In this document: one piece after another, positions 1 through 11,161 of the stretch
How positions within the stretch are numbered: the stretch's first letter is position 1
Layout of the letters: each line of letters opens with the position of its first letter
Source: Agapanthus africanus
Lineage: Eukaryota > Streptophyta > Magnoliopsida > Asparagales > Amaryllidaceae
Direction: 5' to 3'
Length of the DNA stretch: 64,000 nt
Assembly (NCBI GenBank): GCA_030015575.1
Contig: CM057339.1
Coordinates: forward strand, 700,364,761 to 700,428,760
The notes under the pieces: generated by a model
Seen by the model: only the letters and a program-made list of their open reading frames with translations
The model's database searches: none
What the model was told of the DNA's origin: nothing
Position numbers and translations under genes: made by a program

Positions 1-149
1 GTTTCAGCAGCGGCTCTGTGAAACTCGGGGATCCCAGATCATCTGTATTGTTCTGTGATGCTTATTACTTTTCTATAATGTTGCATATTATCACGCCTGG
101 AGCGATTATTGTATATTGGTTTATATACTATTAGATGTTGTATATGTTT

Positions 150-1125
150 TACACCCGCGCTAGTCCAGTCCCCGCTCTGTCGTTAGTTAAGTAACCTAAC
201 GGGTAATGACGGGACCCAGTGACGAATGCGGATGGCATATACGTACATTTTATTTTCGTTCTTTTCTGGTGTGATTGATTGATGGGACTGCGTTGATTCT
301 GATCAATGCAAAGTAAAACAAACCTGTTTGCAGTTGTTGGAACAAATTTAAAAAGTGTTATTACAAAGACGTTTCCTTTTGTTTTGCATAGCGGTATTCA
401 GTGGAATATCCTGCACCTCATTCGACGTGGCAAGGGCCGATATCCCTTCACCGGGACTGACCCCTTGGGCAGAAGTTTGCGTCAGGGTAATAACTTCACT
501 ATAGTCGATTACATGTTGCTTTGCATCGTGGTATTCTGTGGAATATCCTGCACCTCATTCCACGAGGAAAGAGCCGAGATCCCTTCACCGGGAGTGACCT
601 CTTTAGCAAAAGGTTTTCGCCACTATATTTTAAAAAGCTATCAGGTTCCTTCAGCGATATCAAGTTCGTTACGTTAAAGGTTTTTCGCCAAAAACCAGCC
701 GTAGCCCTCCGTCACTTCTTTTGGGTATTCAGTAGTATTCAAGCTATGTATTTTGACCAACGCCAAGGCATAGTGTTTGGTAGCTGCTGGGTATTCAATT
801 GTTGTATAGATAGATGAGTTAGTTTGGGACAGTCGTTCTGCCATTTTGGCCAACGTCAAGGGCATGTGCGGGTGGGTTAAAATTAACAAGATAGTGACGG
901 GTAGAACTTGGCATGTGACTTATGACATTTTGACCAACGCCAAGGTTATAAGAGCATGGGGCAAAAATCATATCGGGAGTTTCTAAAGAAACTGAAACTT
1001 GCCAAGTATGCGCATACCTTCTGGAGTATGAGTAACGTGGATGCATTCCATCACGTTATCATGCGATGAGAGTTGGATCCCGATTCCTACTGATGAGTTG
1101 GTTTACTCTTCGGGTGATCCCGATT
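150..1125 (+). other. Structured non-coding module of A (hairpin series in place of gag)
   Basis: There is no credible protein here, but a fixed order of inverted repeats is shared with C/B, D and E. Seen in order: CGTTAG/CTAACG (181-201); two about 92-bp copies of a three-hairpin block (383-476 and 521-612); three hairpins with the common inner arms TTTTG and CAAGG (744-773 with outer arms CTATG/CATAG, 839-864 with TGCC/GGCA, 919-952 with CTTAT/ATAAG); then CCCGA/TCGGG enclosing GAGT/ACTC (1079-1114). The stems differ between elements while pairing is kept. Inference: a cis-acting RNA, perhaps for packaging or dimerisation. Function is unproven. Confidence 0.6.
383..612 (+). repeat. Tandemly duplicated hairpin block in A
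   Basis: Two related copies (about 383-476 and 521-612), each reading GCGGTATTC..., then a CCTC...GAGG-type stem-loop, then the block TCCCTTCACCGGGA. The duplication is present at the same place in C/B (55400-55640, minus), D (22963-23190) and E (38781-39016), so it predates the split of the two copia subfamilies. Confidence 0.7.
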
Positions 1126-1502
1126 GATTCTTCTTTAGGTTTGGAGGAGAATTTGACAGGACAGTGGGAGGTTTCCGGATTAGATAAAGTGATAACCATT
1201 CTGATCTAGGTTAGAGTGCACGCAGAGTGTTTCTTTTCTCTCTCTCTTTGGCTGCGACCTTTGACCGACCCTAGACTATGACTCAGTGACCAGGTTGACC
1301 GAGCCTTCTTAAAATACTGGCTTTTGGATTGTCTATGTTGCATAAGTCATTGCCACTCCTTCTTTTACCCTTTGAATTTCTCAGAACACCCGTATTACTA
1401 CGGATATCCACTTCCATTGGATAGATCCATCGTATGGTTATATACGAACTCGAAGGGACTTCTTCGAGGATGGATCCAGGTTCAGGAGAAATGGAATTGG
1501 TT

Positions 1503-1962
1503 TATTCGGTTGTCTTTTATTATCACCTTCTCTCAGGTTGCGAGGGCTCCTTGGTTTAGGAGAGTACACCTATTACGCTTATTGGATAGTCTTATTCCAA
1601 ACCATAGGCAGGTGCCGAAAGGTAGGGAATGAAGAAAACCAATTAGCCTAAGTAGGGTGTGCAGAAGGTAATATGTAAAGACAAAATAAAGGGATTAGAA
1701 AGAGGGCAAAGTAAATTGCGTCTGTTATCATTCGCGACCAAACCGCGTACTTCATCGCCACTCCTATTTCACCTTTAAAAGAATAAGGTATTATTCAGAT
1801 GTCTTTTATCATCACCTTCTCTCAAGGTACGAGTACTCCTTGGTTTAGGAGGGTACACCTATTATGCTTACTGGATAGTCTTCTTCCAAACCATAGGCTG
1901 GTGTCGAACGGTAGGGAAGGAAGAAAACCATTTAGCCTAACGATGGTGTACAGAAGGTAATG
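1503..1962 (+). repeat. Direct repeat, two copies 289 bp apart, in A
   Basis: About 170 bp (1503-1671) recurs at 1792-1962 with many substitutions. Shared landmarks are a run starting TGTCTTTTAT and an end reading CAGAAGGTAAT. C/B carries the same pair in reverse orientation (about 54000-54200 and 54310-54515). I see no coding potential. It may be a duplicated piece of untranslated leader or decayed gag. Confidence 0.65.
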
Positions 1963-1969
1963 ACTTAAG

Positions 1970-2780
1970 ACAAATAAAGGGATTAGGAGAGATGGCAAAG
2001 AGATATACGGTTGAAGTCATGAATTGGATTATGGAAGAGGCATTACTATGAATACCAGGATACCCCTACGAAACATTTTCATGTTTCAGTGCACTGCTAA
2101 AGGAAAACTGTTTTCCCGATTAGATACTTACTCCAAGGGTATGTATTTACCGGGTTTCATTCTCATATCTGTATGGTTTTACAGATGATGAGTGGGAGTA
2201 AGTTATTGGGAATTAGGTGATTATCCTCATTATATCGGAATTCGTTGTAATTGGTGATATTTGAGGAAATCACCAGGGTACAGTTTTCAACCTACGACGC
2301 ACAGGTTTTGAGTTGCTTAAACTCAGCGGACTTATACAGAGTATTGTATGTTGTCCAGTGTCCATTAGGACAAAGGGGTAGGTCCTCGTACTATGTTCTG
2401 TTTACTTATAACTTCTCTAGTATTTAGACAAGTGTTTCGTAGAAATACAAGGTCTAAGTTTTGAGAAGTTGTGGGTATAAGAATAAAGTAAAGAACCAGG
2501 TGTCACAAGTATCGGGATTCTTCAAAGAGATCGAAGATGTAGATTCTTGTGATTGGTATTCAGATGATAGTGATGGTTTTGAGAAACGTGTTTCTCTTTC
2601 AGGTTACTCATAATTGGATGGATTCCTAAGTTGAGTAATGCTGATTAGCCTCTTTCCATTAAGTTGATATGCACTGGAGACAGTTGCATGGTTTGAATAT
2701 GGTTCCAATTAAATAAGTGCCAAAGTTTCTATATTGGATATAGAATGGATCATACCTTAAAAGATATTAAGGTACGGGGA
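1970..2780 (+). other. A internal region, unassigned
   Basis: About 0.8 kb between the direct repeat and the first recognisable pol motif. It matches C/B in reverse (from about 54000 down to 53734, then from 18611 downward) and so belongs to the element. No domain could be recognised in any frame. An internal deletion relative to C/B lies near 2276. Confidence 0.6.
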
Positions 2781-4240
2781 GTTGTCCAGCTTATGCTTAA
2801 AACCAGACTCTGGATAACTCAGGGCACGTTTCTGTAATGGCTGTTTGTGGGTTGACCCTGGCTATGACGAGGGTTGATATTCTACCATTTGGAAGATCAA
2901 TAGTGATATTGTTCTTGACTCGCCACAGTTTTAGTAAAATGGACTTTTTCAGAAAACAGTAGCGGGAGTATGGTAGAACTGGAAGTGATTCCAGAACCGC
3001 GAACGATTACGGAAAATTTAATAGGACCTATATATTCAATCAGGTTTGACATTCCAATAGCCACTCCGCAGATATGATGGGTAACCTCAGACACCCGAGA
3101 GGTACTCCGGTAGCCTCAAGGACGGTGACAGGGAGGATCTTGTTTACCCAGACTTGACACTACTATTGTTCCAGGATATGAGACCCAGTATGAGGGTTTG
3201 TCGTAGTCAGTGGGAGCAGCGGAAGTTTAGTGGGCAAGTAGCTTATGTCTATTTATAGACCTGAGCAGTTATAGCGGAGATGGATCATCTAATTTTGATG
3301 TGACAGTCATGGGTTTGACTTCAATCAGGATAGGGGATGGATCTGTTAAGAAGGTAGTAGGGTGTGATGTCATGGTATCTGGATGACATACACAGAGTAG
3401 GAAGTAAAATTCCTATACTACGATCGGTTGTACTGTGGTCGTCACACAGTTGTTTCTCCAGACAGGATATGGATATAATATTTGACATTCTGGTTTCTGG
3501 ATCTATGGTTTTAGATCTGGATTTGGGTAGTTTCCCAATGTGGGTACTTTGACAGTATTCTAATGGTCTTTAGAATAGATGACTCCTAGCATGGTGGTGT
3601 ACCTGCAGGTGATGGAGTCACCCTCTCTAAAGGTGTCTTATAGACTAAAGGGGAGAGGGATGTGCATGATTGGCAGATCACTTGCTTAGGCAATTGAGTC
3701 AATCATGAGATGTCAAGTACCACACCAAATGTTGTTTTTACACTAGATGCAATAAGTTTGTATTAATCCAATCCTGGAGAAACATAAGGGAGCAGTTTTA
3801 GAACATAAGTACATGTTCTACGGATTTGATGACGGCAGCCTCCTTCGGGAGACGATTATCATTCCGGGCTTCAAAGGTGACATGGTTGACAGAGTGATTG
3901 TCAGAGTTATAGTTTTCCCTCTGACGAAGAGGGACAGTATTATGGACAGGTGGTCTAAGAGGATACTGTGGGAGGCATGGTGCCGATACTGATTAGGTTC
4001 AGTGATCGATACAGTCTAAGAAGTTTGGATTTGGAGTTCATTTATGAACTAGGTCCCATCAGATATCCAGACATATTCTAAGACAGGTATTACTCGATTC
4101 GGGAGATGGCTTTCTCCGCGAACTTGAGATTAAGAGAGATATAGAAAGAAACATCTAGGCGGATCCACTCATTGAGGCTATTTCTCAAACACAATAGTTT
4201 TACAAACGGGCTTTGTGAAACTGATTAGTAATGGAGTTGG
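2780..4240 (+). pseudogene. Decayed copia pol of A: integrase tail, reverse transcriptase, RNase H
   Basis: Short stretches in shifting frames match Angela-type pol. Near 2780-2960 there is integrase C-terminal sequence (…SRHSF-like). At 3376-3387 the codons read YLDD, the reverse-transcriptase active-site motif, followed by DIHRVG. At 4030-4180 there is an RNase H tail: a PDIF segment, a RYYSIREM segment resembling RRYHLIRE, and an ADPLT-like stretch. Two in-frame TAG codons lie just upstream of YLDD because of a frameshift that C/B also has. The family normally encodes one continuous polyprotein of over 1200 residues. This copy cannot make it. Confidence 0.75.
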
Positions 4241-4298
4241 ATGTTCGATTTCACACGGGCTGTGAGTAGTCGACATTGCAATAATTAGCCTTGAGTGC

Positions 4299-4309
4299 AA
4301 GTGGGAGAT
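4299..4309 (+). other. Polypurine tract of A
   Basis: The purine run AAGTGGGAGA sits directly before the 3' LTR start (TG at 4310), where plus-strand DNA synthesis is primed. The same tract precedes the 3' LTRs of C/B, D and E. Confidence 0.85.
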
Positions 4310-6262
4310 TGTTGGAGATAGTGCCCTCAGAGTCAATTATTGGATCACATGTACGTGATTGCAATGATTGTGGAGGACCTATACCGGTAGGACAGTCTTA
4401 CTCAAGATGATAGTATGCTATCTGGTTTGCCTTTATCAGTCGTGTACATGTTCAGGTGACTGATTACATGTTACACTTTGATAGAGCCCTTAGGATCTTG
4501 CTTTACTACCAACAGTATGATGGCGATCATATACGTGAGAGTTGGGTGGTTTATATGCGTATCCTTAATTGTGGTCCCTAGTCGTGGGAGTTTCGAGATA
4601 GGGCATCGATACTCCGGAGTAGACTAGTGTGTACAGTCGAGACCCCGACGAGGGGCGGTGGCCGGTCTCACAAGCCACTGGTGTCAGTTGGATCACCTAA
4701 GATGTATACAGGTGCTCATTGGGTTATGAGTACACCGGACAGGACTCGCCGGGAATCTGCTAGTTAGTACTATATCTATCGTCAGATAGCAGTTCCCTGG
4801 TGACATGTGTACAGGTTAGTTCATCGACCTGAGGTCGTGCTGTGTCTAGGAGAGCCATTACACATAGTCCATGGCCATGGCAGGAGATTTACTGGTAGGT
4901 ACTCCAGTAGTATCTCAGGGTGTTATTGGGCTACACTCCGACACGACTTATACTGCTATTGGGGGTCTGACGTTTCTATCCCCCTCGGCAAATATGCGAT
5001 ACTCATAGACGAACGGACCGGACTGTATATACATTGTCACTGTTAGGCTCAGTAGGGTTTCCGGATGAGTTCGCTCATCGGCCTCCCTTGAGGTCAGTCC
5101 ATGGGCAGCCGTTACGCATTGCTAGTGCCGCTGACGGTTTATGGTTAAACCCACTGCCAGGGTACTGACGAGTCATTAGAGTTCCCCACAGACAGTTTCC
5201 CAAGTTCGGGCGAAACGTTGTAGAGGCCGTATGGTTTTATGGCAGGGTTCGGAAAATGCACGTGCGTTTACGCACGAGTTATTTTTCGGGCAGATGATAC
5301 TACTCGGCTTTGGTTTAAGCCGGATCTGAGTATTATATTGAGTAGTTATAATATCTTTGTCTCAGTTGCATTTGTATTCGGTCGTAATACAAATGCGGGT
5401 ATATTTATACAGTTACGGGGTTATCCTGAAAGTCGTTTCAGGATCACTTTTGGAAGTTGCCAGTTTTCAGTTTTCTATCAGCCGTCTTTTAACATTCGGT
5501 TAAAGACGGATTTATCTTTTCTTGGATAGGGTGAGTCATGCTTCTAGAAGGTTCTAAAAGGTGATGACTAGGTTAAATGGTGTTGTGTTTTCATTGGTTG
5601 CATTAATGAATGGATGACTAGGTTTAGTGAGTCATTCATTTCATTAATGAGTTTTGTTATGCTTAAGGATATTTGTTGTTGATATTTATCCTTATGCTCA
5701 CCCCTTTGCTCCTACACTCACCCTCCTCCTCCCTATATATGGCCGGCCCCTTCCCCCTCCTCTCTCGCTCTCTCTCACTTGAAAAAGATGGTAGAAAAAG
5801 ATTATGATAGATTTTGGGGTGTATGGAATTTCACAGCTCATTTCATTCCATCACCCAATTCCCTCGGCAACTTCATTAACCGATCGTCCACGGACTTGGA
5901 CGAAGTGAGACAAAGTCATCTACTCATTCTCTACATCATTCTTGGTCGTCTCTTTTAGCAAACTTGACGACCGAGTTGCCTCAAGTCAGAGGCGGGAGCC
6001 CGTTTAAAGAATCAGTGACGTGGTGCCACCTGGACGAGCAGATCGGAGATCGACGAGAACGGAGAAGCCGCAACGGAGCGTGGGATGATGGTTAAAGAAC
6101 GAAGGACTCGGATCGTTCGGTATAACCTTTCTACACTCTTTACAGTTTGTTAGTTTAGCAATAATGGCAGATCCGGGTTAAAGTATACGATAGCGCCAGT
6201 TAAAAGTTTTTTGTTCCGAATTTGGCGTCTGTAGACGGCCGGGGCGCTACCATAGACTTACA
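4310..6262 (+). repeat. 3' LTR of A (1953 bp)
   Basis: It begins TGTTGGAGATAG right after the polypurine tract and ends GCGCTACCATAGACTTACA at 6262. It is homologous to the C/B LTR (14485-16526, reverse) over its length, but lacks about 200 bp near 4835, where sequence jumps from CCTGAGGTCGT to GCTGTGTCTAGG. That missing segment is present in C/B and in fragment I. It also carries TGAGTCA-type motifs near 5530 and 5630. Confidence 0.9.
5734..5740 (+). promoter_or_regulatory. Possible TATA box in the A LTR
   Basis: CCTATATATGG lies in the second half of the LTR, followed within 25-50 bp by a pyrimidine-rich CT run, a common plant transcription-start context. The C/B LTR does not show the same motif, so the call is tentative. 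Confidence 0.4.
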
Positions 6263-7985
6263 ACGAGTACACTGGACAGGACTCGTCGGGAACTGTTGGT
6301 TGGTACTATACCTATCATCAGTTATCAGTTCCCAGGTGACATGAGTACAGCTTAGTCCACTGACTTGACACTGTCACTTTGCCTCGAGTGTGTTCCCACT
6401 GTACTTTGATTACTACCCTACCACGGCTCAAAGGAGTCGTGCAAATAGGTAGTTTTTGGGTGCAGTCCCGAAGCACTTGGAGGCAGTGACGGTTAGACAA
6501 GATTCGTCTCTCCCGGTATTGGGGGTTGACATCGCGCTGTGTCTAGGAGAGCCATTACACGAGTAGTCCCTGGCCAGGGCAAGCGAGATATACTGGTAGG
6601 TTTCCAGTGTTATCTCAGGGTGTTCTGGGCTTCACTCCGACACGACTTGTACCGCTATTAGGGGACTGACGTTTACCGTCCCCTAGGCCCGCCATGCGAT
6701 GTATCAGACGAACAGACCGGACTGTATAGAGATTGTCACATTCAGGCTCAGTAGGAGTTCAGATGGGTTTCACCTCGTCCGTCTTCTTGTCGGCATCTAC
6801 CTGGGGACCGTTACGCACAGCTAGTGCCGCTTGTAGTCTGTGGTTAAACCCACTGCCAGCGTAGTGTCGAGTCTTTAGAGTCCCACACAGAAAGCTATTC
6901 GCCTTTAGGCAAAAGAGTAGAGGTCGCATGGTTTTGCGACAGGTTGGATGGTTTTGCGACAGGGTTCGGTCACATCCGTGCACTTGTGCACGTTTGGTGT
7001 CCGGACAGTTAACACTAGCAGGCTTTGGTTTAAGCCAGATCCTAGTGTACTTTTTGGGATTGGTTTTATCTCGTTTGTATTCGTGTTCCTCGGAACGCGG
7101 ATGCTGGTGTGTATGCACAGTTGATAGAGAGACAGAGGCAGAGGATTCTCATTGGGGTTGTTGACTGTTGACTGTTGACTGTTGACTGTTGACTTTTGGC
7201 TAAACCCTAATGAGAATAAGAAATATAATTAACAATAATATTAATTAAGTATTATGGTGACATGGTTGTTGAGGGGTTGACTTTGTTGACTTGTTGACTT
7301 TGTTGACCGGTTGATTAGGTTGGACTAGTTGACCATCATCATGACAATGGCTATCATTTCATGGCAAAGACTTTTGCTTGCTTGTTTGTTTTTGCAAAAT
7401 GAGTGCATGAAATGATATAGCCATTTTGACTTGAACCATCACATAATACTTGATTACTATTTTTGTTATGATGGTTTTGGATTATGAGAGCTTGGATGGC
7501 AAAAGAGTTACTCATTCTCTTATTTTCATTTCTCTCTCTTGCTTGAGCTCTCCCTCTTGCTCTTCCTCTTGCTCTCTCTCTAGCTCAAGGCAACACCCTC
7601 TCATGAGTTGAGAAACATTGCCTTAGAGATAAAAGAAAACCCAAATCACTTCTCTACTCATCCTAGTTCACAAGGTTTAGCAAACCAAGTGTTCTAGTTT
7701 CTTCAAGTTCGAAGAAGAAGCCAAAGGTAGAAGCTTTCAGGTGGATCCATCTTCGGCGCAAGGAGACGACGAGGTGAGGCCGATCCGTACACCGGAAAGA
7801 GTTGAAGACGAAGGAGTTCAAGAAAGGTATAGCCCCCTAACCGAGTAGGTAAAACTCAAGTTAGGTTGTTAGTTAGTTGTTTAACAAAGATCCGTATTTT
7901 TGAGTCCATGTTACCACCTCTTGAAAATCGTTTTTCATCATTTCCCCAAGCCCGTAATTACCGGGAGAGGTAACGTGGACTTACA
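6263..7985 (+). repeat. Element I: truncated copia LTR (right part)
   Basis: The sequence resumes mid-LTR after A (gagtacactggacagg) and follows the C/B LTR order: the CCCACTGTACTTTGATT region, the GTGTCTAGGAGAGCCATTACAC block, then an end reading GGACTTACA at 7985. No primer-binding site follows, so this is a 3' or solo LTR, with its left part displaced beyond the window by A. It differs strongly from A and C/B in its right half and represents an older or separate subfamily. Bases 7986-7990 (cgaac) would be its TSD. Confidence 0.75.
7158..7193 (+). repeat. 7-bp tandem repeat (TGTTGAC)
   Basis: Five consecutive copies of TGTTGAC or near variants inside LTR fragment I, with more scattered TGTTGAC near 7270-7330. 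This is a simple microsatellite-like expansion. Confidence 0.85.
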
Positions 7986-8229
7986 CGAACGATGCTACAA
8001 AAAGACATATCCAAGCCCCAACAGAGAGAGCATGACACTGTCTCTTTAAAAGACTATCAGGCGCTCTGTGCCACATGAAAGCAGCGGGGCAAATCCAGAA
8101 AAGAAGCGCCAGCACCATTCAAGAATCCGGTCAGGCTATCCATCTTCAATCGATTGTCCGTTACCGAAACAGAAGGGCCACGACAGCGGTCCACGAAATC
8201 AGCTGTCAATAATGAAAAGACAGCCGGAT

Positions 8230-9633
8230 ATGTTATCCATACGATCTATATGGCAGGGGAACGACCCAGCGATAACTTGCGCAGTAAAAGCAAAGATGGG
8301 GCCACCAATCCTAAGCCCAATCTGGCTTGAATGTGGTTGGCGCTTCCCAAGATCATCCTCCTCCTCGGGATGATGAAAACCCTCTCGATGAGGCCGATAG
8401 GCAGAAAGACCCCTCATTCCATATGGAGTCAAGCTCGGACAACGAGGAAGAGCTAACATTCTTCCCCAGGACCACAAGGCAAGAGCTGCTTCAAGAGCTC
8501 CGAAAACAGCTCAGGAGCAAAGATAAAGAGATGGCCAAGCTTTACTCCAAAATCGTCGACTTGACGAATGTCGTGATGTAGCTCACGGCTCAACTTTCCT
8601 GGACGCCATCCAATCAAGCACAAGTTTCCACTCATGAGCCGGGTGATAATGACCCGAAGCAACCAATGCTTGTCCTTTAAGGTCTGAGTATAGGCGAGCC
8701 ACACGAAAGTCGGCCACATTCCGCTTCGGGGGATGCCTTGGCCCCAGATAGCACTATCCCGCTAACACAAGATCGGATAATGGATTTGGTTACCAGCAAG
8801 GTTAAAACATTGGCGACCGAAACCAAAGCTCAGAAAGAAATTGGCAGTAGTGGGCAGCCATATCCCGCACAGTACGATCTGATCGAGTTCCCGAGCGGCT
8901 ATATCATTCCTAAGTTCGGAAGATTTGACGGGACAGGAAACGCAAATCAGCACTTCGCCCACTTTAAAGCGTCGTGCAGAAATACATGGGGCAACGATGC
9001 GCTCTTTCTTCGTCAGTTTTTAAACAGCCTGACTAGTGTCACTTTCGACCGGTACACAAGTATACCAGACGGGTCCGTCACTACTTTCGCCTAAATGCGA
9101 TCTCTGTTTCGGCAAAAATTCATGAGTGTTAGTGAAAAAATCTCCATCGCTGACCTCGTGATAACCAAGCCGAAGAAAAACGAAAGCAACACGGACTTTA
9201 TTGCCGGATGGCGCAACCTCACTGTCAAGTGCGAACCGCCGCTAGAGCAGGACCAATCCATCAGCCTCCTAATTAGGAACCTCAGCAATTGGATGGTCAC
9301 ATTCTTATGTACAGCAGGCCTCAAGACGTTTCAGGAGCTGACCAAGAGAGTACAAATGTTGGAACGCTCGAAACAAGTGTCTACCCCGAAATCTCAAGGT
9401 GACAAGTCTTGGAAGAGCAGAAAAGACGACAGCCGTAAAAGTGTGATCTTCAACAAGACCAACGCCTTTAATGCGTCTGACGGTGAAGATAAGAGAAAGG
9501 CGGGCGGGTCAAAAACAGACCGAGCTCAAAATCCAGTGCTAGGAAGAGAAGGGCTTTCCCTAGAGGAAAAAAGAACAAATTCTACTCTTTCAGGAGGGAC
9601 AAGGTCCGCAAGATATTCATGGATGCCTTGAAC
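8230..9633 (+). pseudogene. gag of G (Retrotrans_gag), broken
   Basis: The N-terminal part near 8230 reads VIHTIYMAG, matching VVHTVYMAS in F gag. The core capsid-type domain runs from about 8870 (PYPAQYD, FPSGYIIPKF) through NTWGNDALFLRQFL to WRNLTVKCE near 9205-9230. A TAA at 9092-9094 replaces a lysine codon present in F, splitting the frame in two (8738-9094 and 9095-9631). Sequence after 9400 is lysine- and serine-rich. Gag normally forms the virus-like particle in the cytoplasm. This copy cannot make it whole. Confidence 0.85.
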
Positions 9634-9696
9634 AATGGCCTACAATTGCCGGAGTCCAAGACACCTAGCAAAGCAAAAATGACCGACAATCCCATG

Positions 9697-9741
9697 TATT
9701 GCTCGTAACATAAAGTAGTGAGCCATGCGATCGAGAATTGC
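9697..9741 (+). pseudogene. Gag C-H-H-C finger remnant of G
   Basis: A C-x2-H-x4-H-x4-C motif ending HAIENC, with an in-frame TAA between the first cysteine and histidine (9706-9708). F has the same motif, and there it is the point of E insertion. This is likely the metal-binding segment of Tat gag. Confidence 0.65.
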
Positions 9742-10660
9742 TATATTTTCAAAGACTGGGTCGAAAAGCAAAATAAGACCGGAAAGATCGAGCTATCCAA
9801 GAGTGTGTTAGTGAACAATCAAGTTGTAACCACCAACTTTATACAGACAGAAGCTGAAGCCTTTTGGGAGTAGAGAGCTGAATCCGCTGCCCCGAGAAAT
9901 GAATCCGACTCGCCGCAACCTCCATGGAGCATGCACATGTCCAAAAAGACAAAGAAGATGCTAAAGCTACTTCAGAAGGAGACCAGAATAGAATGGGAGG
10001 GGCATAAGGAGCCCATCGTTCCAGCTTCCACTTCGGCTCAATCAGGCTCAAAATCTAAAAAGCTCAAGAAGAAGAAAAGTGCAGCTAGACATGAAAAAGT
10101 GTCTGCAGGGAGATCGACCATTCAAAAATATATCGAATCCCTTGAAGACTATGAACAAAAGGAAAGAAATCTAATTTAATTAAAGGAGTTCTTCCCCGTA
10201 GTAGCGGCTGAGATTCTGGAGGAGCTAGAAGAAGACTCTAATGACGAGATCCCTATAGTGGCCTGCTATGTTGTCCACCTTGGTAGCGATTCTGAGGAAG
10301 AACTTTTTTTTCCTGAAGAGAACAAGGAGCCCGCCACAAAGGCCAACCAAATCTAGCTCAGAAGCGGTAAAGCTCTACCGCCAAATCAAGGCAATGACCC
10401 AAAAGGGGAGGAAAAACAAGTCGCTAATAAAGAATATGGAAGAGAGCATGCTCATGAAGACTCGAGTCCTTCCCCAGTAGACTGTAATATCTTAGATCAT
10501 CTCCGGAAGCTTCCATTTCTCTTAAGCATCTATGATGCTCTAGTCCTGTCCAAGGATCTTAAAGATATTCTTATTCATGCTCTACAAAACACCGAGCGGT
10601 ACCAGGCTCGCTTTGCGGAAATTAATATGAAAGAGACCTAGTACACACTGCAAACAGCCG
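9742..10660 (+). pseudogene. Gag-protease linker of G
   Basis: A charged linker with lysine-rich stretches near 9930-10110 and an acidic patch near 10215-10320, then a conserved segment near 10480-10650 (NILDHLRKLPFLLSIYDAL, DLKDILIHAL) that in Tat elements precedes the protease. It is open over long pieces but broken by TAA near 10177, TAG near 10354, a frameshift and further stops. Confidence 0.65.
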
Positions 10661-10674
10661 TGGTCACATTTAAG

Positions 10675-11161
10675 GATGAACCTATTACTGGGAACAACTG
10701 AGCACAACCGACCGCTTTACGTGGCAGGGTACAGCGATAGAGATTGGATTAATCGCATATTGATTGATCTGGGGTCCTCAGTGAACATCATGAACTTGCG
10801 GACTCTAAAGAGTTTACCAATGGACTTCCGACAACTGTCAAGGGAGAGGATTGTCATCTAGTGCTTTAATCAAAACTGCCAGCAAGTTCTGGGATTCATT
10901 GCTTTGCCGATCGTATTTGGGGACCTACAAACCAAAGCTAAGATATACATGATCGACGCCGACATGTCCAATAAGATCCTCCTAGGACGATCGTGGCTTC
11001 ACGATTATAGAATCGTTCCGTCAACTCTCCATAGGTGCATGAAGTATACTAAAAATGGCAAAGAAAGTCGCATTGACGGGGACATCCAGCCATTCGGTGT
11101 GCATGAAGTCCGATACGAAGATTCTCGGTACTTTGTGAACCTCAAAAGTCCTGAGCTATGA
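10675..11161 (+). pseudogene. Retropepsin-like aspartic protease of G, broken
   Basis: The active-site segment reads LIDLGSSVNIM, where Tat elements usually have D-G-G-S-S. The second conserved block reads KILLGRSWLHDYRIVPSTLH near 10970-11035. A TAG at 10859-10861 separates the two halves. The family's role is to cut the Gag-Pol polyprotein during particle maturation. Both the substitution after the catalytic Asp and the stop argue that this copy is dead. Confidence 0.8.

Larger units (their letters stand above)
1..6262 (+). mobile_element. Element A: Angela-like Ty1/copia retrotransposon, 3' part
   Basis: A + strand copia element whose 5' LTR and first kilobase or so of internal sequence lie left of the window. 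Base 1 aligns with about 56018 of element C/B read on the minus strand, and the two stay collinear to about 2260. It contains a structured non-coding region (150-1125), a duplicated block (1503-1962), a decayed pol tail, a polypurine tract and a complete 3' LTR ending ...CTTACA at 6262. The next five bases (acgag) would be the TSD, but the other copy is off window. The flank resumes mid-LTR, so A was inserted into another copia LTR (I). Relative to C/B, A lacks about 200 bp near 2276. No gag was seen. Confidence 0.88.

Noticed and set aside
1088-1114. CTGATGAG followed by a short stem, resembling a hammerhead ribozyme core
   Set aside because: The required GAAA segment after the stem is missing (TTCGGG instead) and no matching cleavage-site stem is seen. 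D and E have a different sequence but the same hairpin, so a plain stem-loop explains it.
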